Of a stretch of DNA of 64,000 nucleotides, positions 22,374-33,135 are shown in pieces; position 1 is the stretch's first letter, and every line of letters starts with the position of its first letter. Below the pieces are notes generated by a model, which was not told the DNA's origin, made no database searches, and was given only the letters and a program-made list of their open reading frames with translations. The DNA comes from Ectobius pallidus (lineage: Eukaryota > Arthropoda > Insecta > Blattodea > Ectobiidae). Both the position numbers and the translations under genes were made by a program. The stretch is from NCBI GenBank assembly GCA_964059195.1, contig CAXKWD010000007.1, positions 155,233,269-155,297,268 of the forward strand, given 5' to 3'.

Positions 22374-22870
22374 CAGTGAGTCTCAGTCAGATTGGTTCCG
22401 CCGCGCCGAGTGTTGGGTTCCCCCCAGATGACGCTCCTATCCCCGGTATGCGGCAAAGGAACTCCCCGGCAGTTGACTGACTTGTCCGTGCGTGACAATG
22501 AAAATAAATGAAATAAGTTTGAAATTAACGAAAATAGGCACCTACCTTATTACAGGAGATGCTGGAAGTGTCCTCCTCCTACATCCACACATTTTTGGCA
22601 TCGTGATAGGAAATTCCGATTAATACGCATTAATTGTTCTTCCGTTATTATTGAGTTTATCTCTACCTAATGTTTTCTTTTAGTTGTGACAACTACCGAA
22701 TAACACTTTCACGTCTGTACAAAACGAGAACAATGCTCAACTGCAGGCTATGCAGGAATTGTTTACTTATCTGCGGGGACACAGCTGGCTGCGACGCGGG
22801 TAGTGTTGAGTCATCACAAGAGAAACACGGCGCGCACGACAAGCGGCACCAATCTATCTGAGACTCACTG
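22374..22870. mobile_element. Tc1/mariner MITE retaining transposase 3' end
   Basis: 497 bp with TIR CAGTGAGTCTCAGTCAGATT / inverse ending CTGAGACTCACTG, flanked by TA on both sides. On the minus strand (about 22660 down to 22540) it encodes EINSIITEEQLMRINRNFL then CQKCVDVGGGHFQHLL and a stop. This is the same transposase C-terminus type as in 24239-24942, so it descends from a related but distinct transposon. Confidence 0.75.
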
Positions 22871-22872
22871 TA

Positions 22873-24236
22873 TAGGGCCTACAGCCCTGTATTATCGCCT
22901 CACTCAAAACGTTGACGGGCGGCTTGCTTTGTTCTCATATTACAATGCTTGTTGTTACTGTAAAAGGTTTTCTCAAAAGAAACCGCTGCCTGAATTCGTG
23001 TTGCCAATTCTCTCATTGCTCAATGTTATTGCCACGTAAGTGTTTTGCTGCATCTACATCTTCCCGCTCTGTTTACTAACACTGTGCAGTGTGGCAACTA
23101 CTCCAAGCGGCGGCGACTTCTTTGATGCTAACTGTCAACGAATTGAGCGCGGCGATAATATCTGGCTCACATAACTCATATGACTGCCAGTCATAATTCC
23201 CGCCTTCCAATAGCCAGTTTCTGTTCACAGACTACCATTTATAGGTTAGAAAAGTGACATCTTCTTTTTCATTTTCTGTGTTTCAAACATTTTCCACAAA
23301 AAGTAAATTGTTATATGGCCTATTTTGGTTAAGTTATATGGTTTATAAGAACACAAGAAGCTAAAAATCACAAATTTTCAACTCTTTAAAAGTGAATAAA
23401 CATAGTGTGTACTTATTGATACCCTCCAATTGAGCTTTATGACTTATTTTGTGAATAATTAATTTCATAGCCTACATAGGCCTAATTGTTGAAAAAATAT
23501 ACATAATTCATGTAGACAGGTTAAATTTCCTCTTATGTTGGATATTATCCTCTTATGTTGGAGGTTAGTACAATACCGGTACCTGCAAGAGTGCGCTGCA
23601 CAGTATATTCTGTATATGATCCTCATCCAGTCCTACGGGGTAGGCCTACTGAAATCGAACTGAATAAGACTGAATTACACGCTCTAGCCTATTGACTTTG
23701 CCATTGAAGCAAACTCAGATCGTATTGAATTCCTGTTTATATGACTGTAGCCTACTCAATATGATCAGCGTAGGCCTACTGTTGCCATACTCAGATTTGA
23801 ATATATGCCATGTCAATGTGTCTTGAAAGCTCAACATAGGAGTTTGGCATGTAATTTTATTCATGGTATAATATCTGATTTCTTCGGGTTTAAACTTCGT
23901 TTAAATCGAGTAATCTGTTCTCGAATAGGCCTAATATAAAGAATCGAATGATCATTCAAATGAAAATTTTCTCGGATGAATGGAAGATCCAAGAATTCGT
24001 GACGTGGTTGGTAGCTGAGAACTACTAAACTGATCCGTTTGATACAGTGAAGCAAAACCCATTAGGAGTTAGTTTCATGCAGTGATGTCAGATATTGTAT
24101 TAATGACATTCTACTAATAGTGTTCACAGAGTAAAGATCCATAAGCTAAGAACGCTTTCTTGTCTGCTATGCGATGGTCTGTTTAAGAATTGGCAGTCTG
24201 TTAACACTGAACTGCTCTGTGCTCACGGTTCATATA
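22873..24236. other. 1.4-kb stretch without recognised genes
   Basis: Less A+T-rich near 22880-23220. A frame near 22803-23039 is followed by GTAAGT at 23036, but upstream it runs into the MITE and has no recognisable protein. Four TAGGCCTA palindromes (23477, 23641, 23771, about 23926) and a doubled TCCTCTTATGTTGGA (23530-23563) are present. Confidence 0.4.
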
Positions 24237-24238
24237 TA

Positions 24239-24942
24239 CAGTGCATTTCACGCAAGAGTTGGCCAAACATGCGGGTTTCTGCATCTTGGCAGCCCCTGAT
24301 CTAACTCCTGAGCGATTGGGTGAAATAGCCTACCTACGCAAATAAAGACGCTTACGGTGTAATGATTCAGATTCTCACATTTGCAGTTGGAATTATAATG
24401 AAAATAACCACGCACCTCATCATAAGAGATGTTGGAAATGTCCTCCTCTTGCATCCACATGACACTGGCACCTTTTCAGGAAATTTTCTTTCATGCACAT
24501 AAGTTCATCTTCCGAGATAGAGTTAATTTCTCTTGTGATACTGTCTTTAAGTTCTTCTAATGTTTGGGAAATTCACCTATACACTTTATCTTTCTATTTT
24601 CTCCATAAATAATAGTCATGTACTGTTGGAAGAACTTAAATACAATATCACAAGAGAAATTAGAGCTATCTCAGAAGCTGAGGTTATGCACATTAAAGAA
24701 AACTTCCTAAAAAGCTGCCAGTGTTCTATGGATGCAAGAGGAGGACATTTCCAAGATCTCTTGTGATGGGGTACGTGGTTATTTTCATTGTAATTTTAAC
24801 TGTAATTGTGAGAACCTGAATCATTACAGCGTTAGCAGCTTTCTTTGCGTAGATATTTGACCTGATCGCTCGGAAGTTAGAGCTGTGGCCACTGCGATGC
24901 AGAAACCCACATGATTGGCCAACTTTTGCATGAAACACAGTG
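24239..24942. mobile_element. Foldback element built from two transposase 3' ends
   Basis: 704 bp flanked by TA. Outer ends share GGCCAA and GTGGGTTTCTGC-like blocks in inverse orientation. The inner arms encode the same transposase C-terminus twice, diverging from the centre: minus strand 24560-24420 (EELKDSITREINSISEDEL... ending GGHFQHLL stop) and plus strand 24623-24766 (EELKYNITREIRAISEAEV... ending GGHFQDLL stop). The GGHF ending is typical of mariner/Tc1-like proteins. The element is therefore an inverted duplication of the last about 330 bp of a transposon. No catalytic domain is present. Confidence 0.8.
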
Positions 24943-24944
24943 TA

Positions 24945-25365
24945 TATGCCTTTCTTGCCTGCAAAACTTATACCGCGTTAACGTAATTAACCGAAGTGCT
25001 ACGACTGAGCGAGAACTCAAGAACTCATCCTCATTTCACTTTCCTTGTAGCATTAATTCATTTGAATGATCATTTGAATACCATACTTTTTATACGATTC
25101 TTGATATCTTGAGAGCTTCCAAGAATCAAATATTTCCAATTTTTCATTCGAGAACTAGTTTTATTTATGTTACATGAAGTTACATGAAGTTAAAAACTTG
25201 CAAGAGGGTCTAGGACTACATGGTTTGTGTTTATAAAGAGTAATTTTTTGCCTACTTGCAAAACCCAGTAAACCAAGTGGTTGGCAGTGCTGCATACTGG
25301 AATTCAGTTTGATCAAACAATGCAGTGAATGCGTATCTTTATACAGTGACTTCCCAATTATTTGT
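24945..25365. other. No gene seen
   Basis: A+T-rich; a doubled GTTACATGAA near 25170-25190 is the only local repeat noticed. Confidence 0.4.
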
Positions 25366-25373
25366 GTTAATAG

Positions 25374-26085
25374 TAGGGATGGGTCAATACCAAATTTTCT
25401 CAATACTCAATGCTTGATACCGATACTTTATTTTTTCCTCGATACTTAATACCGCCAACATTTCCAGTTTCAATAAATAGGTACATTAAAAGAAAATAGT
25501 TCCACACTTCACTCATATTGACTGAAAAAAAATTGTTATCGTACCACAATACACACAGTCTTCTGACACGTAGAGATATCAACTGAAAGCCGGCATGCAG
25601 ACTCGTTTTAAAAGCATACCAAAATAGATTGCTTACGAATGGATAAAATAATCTTGTGACGTTCTACTCAGATCACAAAGCAGAACAATGAACAAACTGT
25701 TTTAGGTTTGCAGAATAAGCAGTAACTTAGTCTCTGCAACGGAGCATCGTACAATGGGATTTGGACAGTCAGCTTGCTTGTTGGTTGTTATTGAAACGTT
25801 TGACAAGAAATGAAACAATTAAGAATCTCTTCTGTTTGGATTTTAAAAGTCGGAAAGTCTATTTATGACTAGACAAAAGTCACAGAGTGATTTTCTCCAT
25901 TTCAAGGAGAAATAGAAATATTTACTATATTTAGTAGACTACTAAAAGCAGAAAGAGATACCACATTTCCTTAAATTGCAGAATTACCAAAGTATCGAGC
26001 GAGTTTTCTGAAGTATCGCTCGATGCCGATAACATGCAAGTATTGAGAGTATCAAGGTATCGAAAGTATTGATGACCCATCCCTA
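25374..26085. mobile_element. Non-autonomous hAT, family TAGGGATGGGTC, copy 2
   Basis: 712 bp, same family as 14629-15160 but inverted. Ends TAGGGATGGGTC/GACCCATCCCTA with a perfect 8-bp target duplication GTTAATAG (25366-25373, 26086-26093). No coding. Confidence 0.9.
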
Positions 26086-26093
26086 GTTAATAG

Positions 26094-27026
26094 CATGGAA
26101 GAGTTGCGCGGATCATCAAAAAAGGAGTATTAATCCAGATTTGTGGTGAATTCATTGGAAAAACGTGAAAAAAATTCGATAAGTTGTTAGTTTGAAAAAT
26201 AAGTTAAGTTACGGTATGTTATGTTTGTTTTTTGGGTTACGCTAAAAACCGTGCAAAATACTTTTTTACTATTTTTTTGCAAGTAATCTTGCTAGCAATA
26301 TAATTAATGTGTATGATTATAAAGGTTGTTATGATTGTTAAAATTATAAAAAAATTAATAAAATAAACATTACTACACACACCATGTAAATATATAACAT
26401 AGCAACATTTTATCACTCATTTAACTCCATTATGTTCTATTAGTTATGTTTGATTTTAGTTGTATAAACTGTTAAAATATTTTATGACTATACATAGCAT
26501 TTGTGGAACACCATTGACTGAACATAATGGAATATATTATTATAAACAAGACATATACATGTTATACAGGTAAACATGCTCATAAATACTATAAGATCAG
26601 AACATTGCAATTTCAGATGCCCTGAAGATGGTGTAGAGGCACCGAAAGGCCTAGGCAACAAATCACAAAATATATCTTGGTTGAGCAACTGGTACAGTAT
26701 TTATTTTGTTACACTATATGTAGGCCTAGAAGGATGCATCATCAAAAAAACTGGCAATATTGAATACACTGGTACCAGTATCATAAAATTCATTGAAACT
26801 ATAAATGGATTGTTCATTAACTACTCCTTACTCTTAGATTCAAAGCCATTCTTGTTTAAACTTTGACATGAAGAAGAATCTTATTATAAATTTCGATACC
26901 ATTTATGAGGTATCTAACCTAGGAGCTTTCTTAGGAAGAAAACCTAGCCTTTTATAGAACAACAAATGAAATCATTCTTGCAAGCTTGCAATCTCTCACT
27001 TTCCGCAGTCAATATACCTTTGCTTC

Positions 27027-27030
<4 letters not shown>
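26094..27030. other. Unassigned; possible retroelement module
   Basis: No supported gene. Around 26620-26655 the string CCTGAAGATGGTGTAGAGGC followed by ACCGAAAGG resembles a module found near the 3' end of Penelope-like and some other retroelements; a similar CTGAAGATG...GTGAAACG module lies at 32818-32850. Weak evidence. Confidence 0.25.
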
Positions 27031-27059
<29 letters not shown>

Positions 27060-27078
27060 AATAATAATAATAAAAAAA
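27030..27078. repeat. Poly-A and (AAT)n tract
   Basis: About 29 A residues followed by five ATA/AAT units and a further A run. Likely a retroposon tail, but no retroposon body is recognised upstream. Confidence 0.7.
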
Positions 27079-27339
27079 ACTAGTAATGGTGTGCATATAT
27101 GTACCGGTACCAAAAGAAAAGTATGTGTACAGCCCTTTTCAAGAGTTGGTTTTTAAATATTAGTGTAATATGAATGGGAAAGATGCTTCAATTCTATGTA
27201 AGCTAAAAATATTTAATTTAAAGTGAAAATTAAGGAAATGATTATCATATGCATTGCCATTTTACCTTCAGATCAGGAAGTTAGATCAAATAATATTACG
27301 TTCACTTATGAAAATGCTATTGTAAGTTTTAAACCTATA

Positions 27340-27957
27340 CAGGGTGTTAATGAATAACACCGAAATATTTTACCTGTGTATAGAGGGGACATAGACAAGC
27401 AACTTTTATTAGGAGATTTTTGCTGTATGGATTCAATTCTTCCTGTTATAACATAAAATCTCCCAAGGATATGCACGCCACTGACTTCTAATACTTGAAA
27501 CGATGGGAAACAAAGGAACAGTGAATATTGTGTAGTGGTCGGGAAAATTGTAAAAAGTGATGATCGATATCTTCCAACACTGAGGGGAAAAAAGACAAAC
27601 GAAACATTTTTGTTAGGTCTGGAATTAGGAATAAATACATAATGCAGTGGCGGGCATTCATGTGATTAGTCAGTAAATATTGCAGATTATGAAAAATCTA
27701 AATTATGGTATAGCTGTTGATGAATTATTAAGAATCAGGTTTTTATCGATCACTAAGAAGGCATGAAGTCAATTTAATGAAAAATTTAAACCTATTTCGC
27801 TCAATTATTGACTTATGAGCACCAAATTTTAAGGACTTAAATGCCTTGTAGCATACACAGTTTACGTCATAGAGCAAAAATGTCATAATAAAAGTTGCTT
27901 GTCTATGTCCCCTCTATACACAGGTAAAATATTTCGGTGTTATTCATTAACACCCTG
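27340..27957. mobile_element. TA-flanked MITE, family CAGGGTGTTAATGAAT, copy 1
   Basis: 618 bp. The terminal inverted repeat of about 70 bp begins CAGGGTGTTAATGAATAAC and includes CCTGTGTATAGAGGGGACAT. TA flanks on both sides (27338-27339, 27958-27959) point to the Tc1/mariner superfamily. Sister copies at 49109-49630 and 62727-63182. No coding. Confidence 0.9.
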
Positions 27958-27959
27958 TA

Positions 27960-28291
27960 TATATATCAACGAGCGATATAGTGGTAAACCGAGTTGTAAG
28001 GTTAAACTAGGAGCGAGAAAAAGTTGAAACACATTTTTATTATAATCTACATGTCCAGCTACTTTGTATAAACTTCTCTGTTGACCCTAGTAAAGCAGAT
28101 AGACCTTGCAGTGTTACGTATTGCACTTGTGAACTTTATATTTGACAGTTGTAGTGTGTCTGAATATATTATGTTTTTCTTCACTCTTTCAAGCATAATT
28201 ATACTAAATAAATAATTATAATTATATATTCATGTATTGGAGGGTAAGAGACAGTGTTGTAAGTATTTCAAACTAGGTTTTTTGTTCGCAG
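27960..28291. other. Possible intron sequence
   Basis: A+T-rich without frames. If the exon candidate at 28292 is real, this is its upstream intron; a pyrimidine-rich GTTTTTTGTTCGCAG precedes the exon. Confidence 0.35.
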
Positions 28292-28340
28292 GGACTGACC
28301 CAAGCAAGGTCATCCAGAAACGTCGAGCTGGCTCGATAGG
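28292..28340 (+). CDS. Candidate 49-nt internal coding exon
   Basis: A strong acceptor (TTTTTTGTTCGCAG) precedes 28292 and a consensus donor (ATAGG|GTAAGT) follows 28340. Only one of the three frames is open through it: two bases finishing a split codon, then TDPSKVIQKRRAGSI, then two bases (phase 2 out). The basic KRR-A-GSI segment looks like ordinary cytosolic or nuclear protein and could be a phosphorylation site, but I do not recognise the gene. It lies 13.8 kb upstream of the proline-rich exon at 42099, on the same strand and with the same outgoing phase. Could be a chance pairing of splice motifs; both motifs being near-consensus and the frame being open argue for a real microexon. Confidence 0.4.
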
Positions 28341-28548
28341 GTAAGTAAAAATGTCTATAATGCATTTGCATGATTCATATTGATAATAGTCCTAATGTTT
28401 CTCTGTTTGTATTTACTCTTTCCAAATTTACTATTGTATTTTATGTATTGTTCCGCTGACCATGTGGTATTTAACATGGGAAATGAAGACGAAATAGCAA
28501 ATAGTTTGTGTGTTGATTTCATCTTAAAAGATGTTAATTCATAATTAT

Positions 28549-29245
28549 TAGGGCAAGACATTTTAGTGACCCTAAAATAGTGAAAAAATGCAAAATAAAA
28601 AATACATTGATGACCTAAGAATAGTAAAAAATGGCACAAATTTTACCATTATTACTTATAATTAGTTTTTTATGTAATTAATTGCTAAAAACAATTTAAT
28701 GGATGGCAGTGCTATATATATGAATTTACAACATAACACACACTTATTTTGTTACTAAAGAAGTAAATTTATTCTACATGGACACCCTTAGCAAAAAAAT
28801 AAATTCATCTGAACTGGCATGTCCATCAAATTGCCCCAACAAATATGAGCCATTTAAAAAGAAAGAAAAAATTCTTTGTCGCTACAAGACAAACTGCTGC
28901 GGAGTTTACAATAAACCTGAATTAAAATGAACTATGAACACTTGGTGAAGATTCACAAATAAAAACAATTGTCTGTTATATGAAAGTAGAGATGTGTGCA
29001 TGGAAAAGATCCTCTCTACCTCCACTGAAACGTGACCTAAAAATGCCGAAAATGAACTTAAAAATTGCCAAAAAATGACCTATCTCTTGAAAGTGATGAA
29101 AAATGCAAAATAAAGCAAAAATGCAAAAACAAAATTGCCCTTATTTAATCAATTATTACATGATACACATTTATATATTCAAACTATCTTTTAACCTTCC
29201 TATAAAAAAAAGATAAGATGCAAAATCATCAAATGCCTTGCCCTA
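28549..29245. mobile_element. Non-autonomous hAT, family TAGGGCAAG
   Basis: 697 bp, ends TAGGGCAAGACATTT and AAATGCCTTGCCCTA, with a perfect 8-bp target duplication ATAATTAT (28541-28548, 29246-29253). Subterminal AAAAATGCAAAA motifs are frequent at both ends. No coding recognised. Confidence 0.9.
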
Positions 29246-29469
29246 ATAATTATAGGCCTATAATAATGTGAAATAAATAAATACATAGGTTCAAATCTCG
29301 GCTATGGCATTGAATTTTCTTTCTGACTTCACCTTTCTATCTTAGCCTACACACGGCCAGTGTGAAAGAATTATCATTCCAAATAAATACATAGTTTGTA
29401 AATAAATTGGGTCTCATTTATAGTACAAAAAGCAAAGCTTACTCACATTAATAATCTGTCATCACTTTT

Positions 29470-29690
29470 TTTTGCAAAATGTTTAGTGTTTTTCCCTTCT
29501 CTGTTGGGTTCTATACCCTGTGCTTGATCTCAATAAGAATGTCTGCTTCTCCACTTTTAAATGGCTTACCTCTCTTATGTTTGACAACACGGAATAGTGA
29601 AGCATGTTCTGCCACAGCTCTTCTTTATGATGAAAACAAGCCTTTCAATGTAAAAGCATCAAGCACATTTAATTTTCTATTTCTTTAGGA
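29470..29690 (-). pseudogene. Possible hAT transposase remnant
   Basis: A minus-strand stretch (about 29610 to 29510) reads AEHASLFRVVKHKRGKPFKSGEADI. This loosely resembles the AS-RV------KPF--GE block near the middle of GTF2IRD2/SCAND3-like hAT-derived proteins. Stops bound it on both sides. The resemblance is by eye and short; it could be chance. Confidence 0.25.
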
Positions 29691-30549
29691 AAATGACTAA
29701 TTTGACAACCAAACATTATGGCATGTTTTAATTGTTAAATGCTGTATAGCCATCATATTATGTTGTTGTTATGTTAAAATCGTAATTATAAATGCTAATA
29801 TTAACAGTTCCTTGACATATAATTAAAATACATTATCTGTATTTAACACATGATTATCTTAGTACGTACAGAATGCAACCATGGAAGTCAGAAGTTGTGG
29901 AGCATTGAAGAGTCAATCACAGCAAATGGGAATTAAGAAAATAGATCCTGTATTTATGTGGTTTTGTTTACATCTACTTCATTCTTTAGTTGGATGGTGC
30001 ATGGAGATTAGTTTGAGGTGCTTCACATCTTGTAAGAAATGTTCAGACTTTTGCTCAGATGTTTGCTAGAAATGGCTTATCATGAGTGTATGGTAATAGT
30101 ATATTGTGATACACCTTCGGCTCATCTTGTTATATTTTTTAGATCTCAAATGCTCTAAACGCATGTGTATTGCACACTTTGTTTTCTACGATAGTGATTT
30201 AGGGAATAATAAAAGTGAAAATAACTTAAGTAATCACTAACAACAGTAATTCAGTGATTGGAACATTAAAAAATAGTACTTGGTGCCAATCTATACATCA
30301 ATTACTTACATGCATGTTTAAGTATTCACATCGTAACATAACTGCTGAGGATTAAATCAAGTCAATATTAGGCAATAATAAAGAAGTAAGAACACAGGTA
30401 AGATTGGATTAGTAAAATTCAGCTATAAATATGATTATATTTCTTGCCTGCAATAATGATGGTAGAAGCTGTGATATAAATGATGCACATATGTTATGCA
30501 AGTAGGTTAGGTTTCAGGCACTGGCACTGAAAGTCCGAGTTTCTACCAT
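29691..30549. other. No gene seen
   Basis: A+T-rich spacer before the mariner element; the frame 29881-30069 has no recognisable features. Confidence 0.4.
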
Positions 30550-30551
30550 TA

Positions 30552-31868
30552 CCCAGTCATATCATAAGTTCTGTCACAACTTTAGAGACCGCTGTAGAAC
30601 ATAAAAATTTCACAATATATAATTCTTTGGTCTTAAATTAAACACCACACTTTCACAAACAAAATGCACATACACATATTCAAAATGACCACCTTTGGCC
30701 TTGACACAGGCCTTCAAACGTCGTGGCCAGTCATCTATTGAGGTATGTATAACATTTATGTCCAAAGTGGCCACTGTACGCACGATGGCTTTCTTCAGGC
30801 TCTCCAAATTTCTATGGCAGGAAGAGTTGACCTTAGTCTCCAAAATGTCCCACAGTTTGTAATCCAGAGGGTTGAGGTCTGGGCTGGAGGACAGCCATTC
30901 ACTGTGGGCAATGAACTCTGGAACATTGGCTTTAAGCCACTCTTGCGAGATGCTAGCCCTGTGCGCAGGTTCAGAGTCCTGCTGGAATATCCAGTGGTCA
31001 TTATTGAACAAAGTCTGCTAAGTGGCTTCACAATCTGTTCCAAAAAATCTTCCTTGTACACTTTGGCACTGGTTTTCACACTTTTTCTGCAGAAATGGAC
31101 CTCTGTGGTACCAGAATAGGCCACTCCTAGCCAAACCATTATTGAGGCTGGATGGTGGGCATGCTGGACACAGGGAGCAACTTCATGGGCCTCCTTACTG
31201 TTGTGAGCATACACATGGTCATTTTGCTTATTCAGTTTCTCATCTATGGTGAATATTTTTTCATCTGTAAACAGAATTTTTTTATGTTCACCTTTTGCGT
31301 ACCGCTGAAGAAGCACTTTTGATCTTTGGGCTCTAATTTTCTTCAGACGAGCATCCAGATAGTGTCCGGTAGGTCGGCGGTAAGCTTTCAATCTGAGGTC
31401 TTGATTTAATATCTTTGAAACACTCACTTGCGAAATTCCTGTCTGTTGGGCTATTATCTTTTGCTTTCGGACTGGATTTCTTTGAATTCGAGCCCTTATC
31501 TTCTTTACCGCCTCCAGGGTTCGAATTGTGCGAGGACACCCAGACCTTATATGGTCATCAACTGTGCCAAGCTGTACGAATCTCTGTATGCTTCGGTACA
31601 CAAATCTGAGTGTGATTCCAAGTGGTTTCAATAACTTGAAAATGGTTCTTGCGTCGTTATTGCACTTGTGTAATGCTATTATTGCAACACGATTTTCTTT
31701 TGCTCTCCACTCCATCTCAAGTATGAGTGCTGACTGCATATTCCAGGTTACAATATTGAGTACAGGATGCTAGTGTAAACAACCCTTATTTTCATACCCC
31801 CCTCTTACTTCCTGTGAGTGAGATAAGGAGGTCTAGATTCTATTGACAGAACTTATGATATGACTAGG
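30552..31868 (-). mobile_element. mariner-like transposon (DD37D), 1.3 kb
   Basis: Terminal inverted repeats of about 25 bp share AGTCATATCATAAGTTCTGT (from 30555; inverse ending at 31865), flanked by TA at 30550-30551 and 31869-31870. The 1317-bp length and the single transposase gene on the minus strand fit a mariner-type element. Only one frameshift breaks the gene, suggesting a fairly recent copy. Confidence 0.9.
30610..31739 (-). pseudogene. mariner transposase, DD37D (maT-like), one frameshift
   Basis: The gene that cuts and pastes the surrounding element. From the minus-strand ATG at 31739 the frame gives a helix-turn-helix DNA-binding N-terminal region (about residues 15-125, two helical repeats separated by a GRPR-like SGCPRTIR) and the first catalytic Asp in LFTDEKIF (residue 159). 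Near 31000-31030 the frame shifts. The second frame (31011-30610) carries IFQQDSEPAHRA with the second Asp and SSPDLNPLDYKLWD with the third. There are 37 residues between the second Asp and the Asp of PLD, so it is of the DD37D (maT) type. The C-terminus ends GGHFEY plus about 20 residues. No other stop is seen. An ATG 27 bases downstream (MEWRAKEN) is an equally possible start. Inactive unless the shift is a sequencing error. Confidence 0.85.
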
Positions 31869-31998
31869 TATAGCATGGAGGGGAAATGGGTGGAAAAACT
31901 CTATCATGGAAAAAATACATACATTAAGATCACTTGAAAAAGTTTATTTTGGCCCAGAACGTGTCAAGTAAACTTTTCACTAATCAGCCTGTTTGAAC

Positions 31999-32640
31999 GA
32001 TAATTAGGACCCAAATGTTTTCTTTCTTTCTTTCTTTCTTTTTCGTAGTTTTACCTCTCCCTTTTTAGGATTTAAGCGACCCATGCCGCCCGGGCCTTAC
32101 AGGGCCACGACCTGTCGGGAGAGGGATTACCTTTGGATCACATACATACTTTTTTGACCAGACAAGGACATGGAGGGCCTCCCCGGATGAGTGATCAGCC
32201 CAATGCCGGGGCCACCTCCGAGACAACACGAACACATAGGACGATACACACCATTCACACACACACTCACTCAGAACAAGGCGAGGATGAGGATGAAGGT
32301 GATAATGACGGCCAGATGATATCCGGGGACCACAAGGACCTAAAGTTACCTGACATTTGTCTCATAGGTGAGGGAAAACTCCGGAAAAAACCTCACCTAG
32401 GTAACTTGTCCCGACCAGGAATCGAACCCGGGCCCGCTGCGTGAGAGGATTGGACGCATCCCCTGAGCCACAGCGGTGGACCCCAAATGTTTAAGACCTA
32501 AAAATATCAGAAATATGTAAGACAATATGACCTTAAAAATTACTAAATGAACACAGACCATTTGGACTAAATAAATACATATTTCATGAATCACACAAAA
32601 TGTCAACATCATTTGAATATTAAATCTTAATATTTTAACA
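31999..32640. mobile_element. Decayed hAT copy of family TAGGGTTCGG, split by SINE
   Basis: TAGGACCCAAATGTTT (32005-32020) followed after the SINE by AAGACCTAAAAATATC and TATGACCTTAAAAATTACTAAAT (to about 32550). This matches the left end of the hAT at 8958. The far end was not recognised. It serves as the target of the SINE insertion. Confidence 0.6.
32021..32480 (-). mobile_element. tRNA-derived SINE with 11-bp target duplication
   Basis: On the minus strand from 32480: TCCACCGCTGTGGCTCAGGG (A-box region), then CCCGGGTTCGATTCCTGG (B box, about 32415-32432), then a body of about 380 bp and a (GAAA)n tail (TTTC run on +, 32020-32045). It is flanked by CCCAAATGTTT at 32010-32020 and 32482-32492, a clear retroposition target duplication. 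It interrupts a decayed hAT copy. Frames through its G+C-rich body are incidental. Confidence 0.85.
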
Positions 32641-33019
32641 GTTTAATTTAATTGATGATCACAATAAATTGTTGAAAATTTACTGCAACAAGGACTTGTG
32701 AATCCAGTAAAAATATATTAATTACCGTGATGGTCAGTAAAGAGGAAGCCAACAAAACAGCATAGTGACCAGGAAGGGGACCAACCAAGCTGCGTCTTGT
32801 TTGAACCAATAGACAGGCTCTGAAGATGCCCGACGCAGCTCGCGGTGAAACGTCAACCAGCAAAACTGACCGACCACAGCCCATTAGCTCGGAAAAGTTG
32901 ACTTCAGTAACATGTAATGGTGCATGTAGTGAGGCATATGTTAAATAAATGGCGCAGAAAAATGTTGCACACACTTTCTCGCATATATGTGTTAAAGGCT
33001 AGCACAGAAAACAACTATA
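32641..33019. other. Unassigned; possible retroelement module
   Basis: No gene supported. Contains GCTCTGAAGATGCCCGACGC then GGTGAAACGTCAACC (32818-32855), similar in layout to 26620-26655, and a CTTTCTCGCATATATGTG motif near 32975 also seen near 250 and 34540. Confidence 0.25.
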
Positions 33020-33135
33020 ATCGGGGATGTACTACAACTTAGGCCTGTGACCATCGCCGGTGTGCCGGAATTTTGTCCCGCAGGAGTTCTTTTACATGCC
33101 AGTAAATCTACTGACATGGGCCTATCTCTTTTATG
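33020..33135 (-). mobile_element. Truncated SINE, copy of the 36.7-kb family
   Basis: Closely matches 36722-36842 in the same orientation (GGGGATGTACT-CAACTTA, GTGTGCCGGAATTTTGTC, CAGTAAATCTACTGACATGG). The tRNA-like head is missing or displaced; an ATTATT-type run (33182-33197) follows. Confidence 0.75.

Noticed and set aside
32133..32444. 103-residue G+C-rich open frame
   Set aside because: Lies antisense in a tRNA-derived SINE with target duplication; composition explains the open frame.
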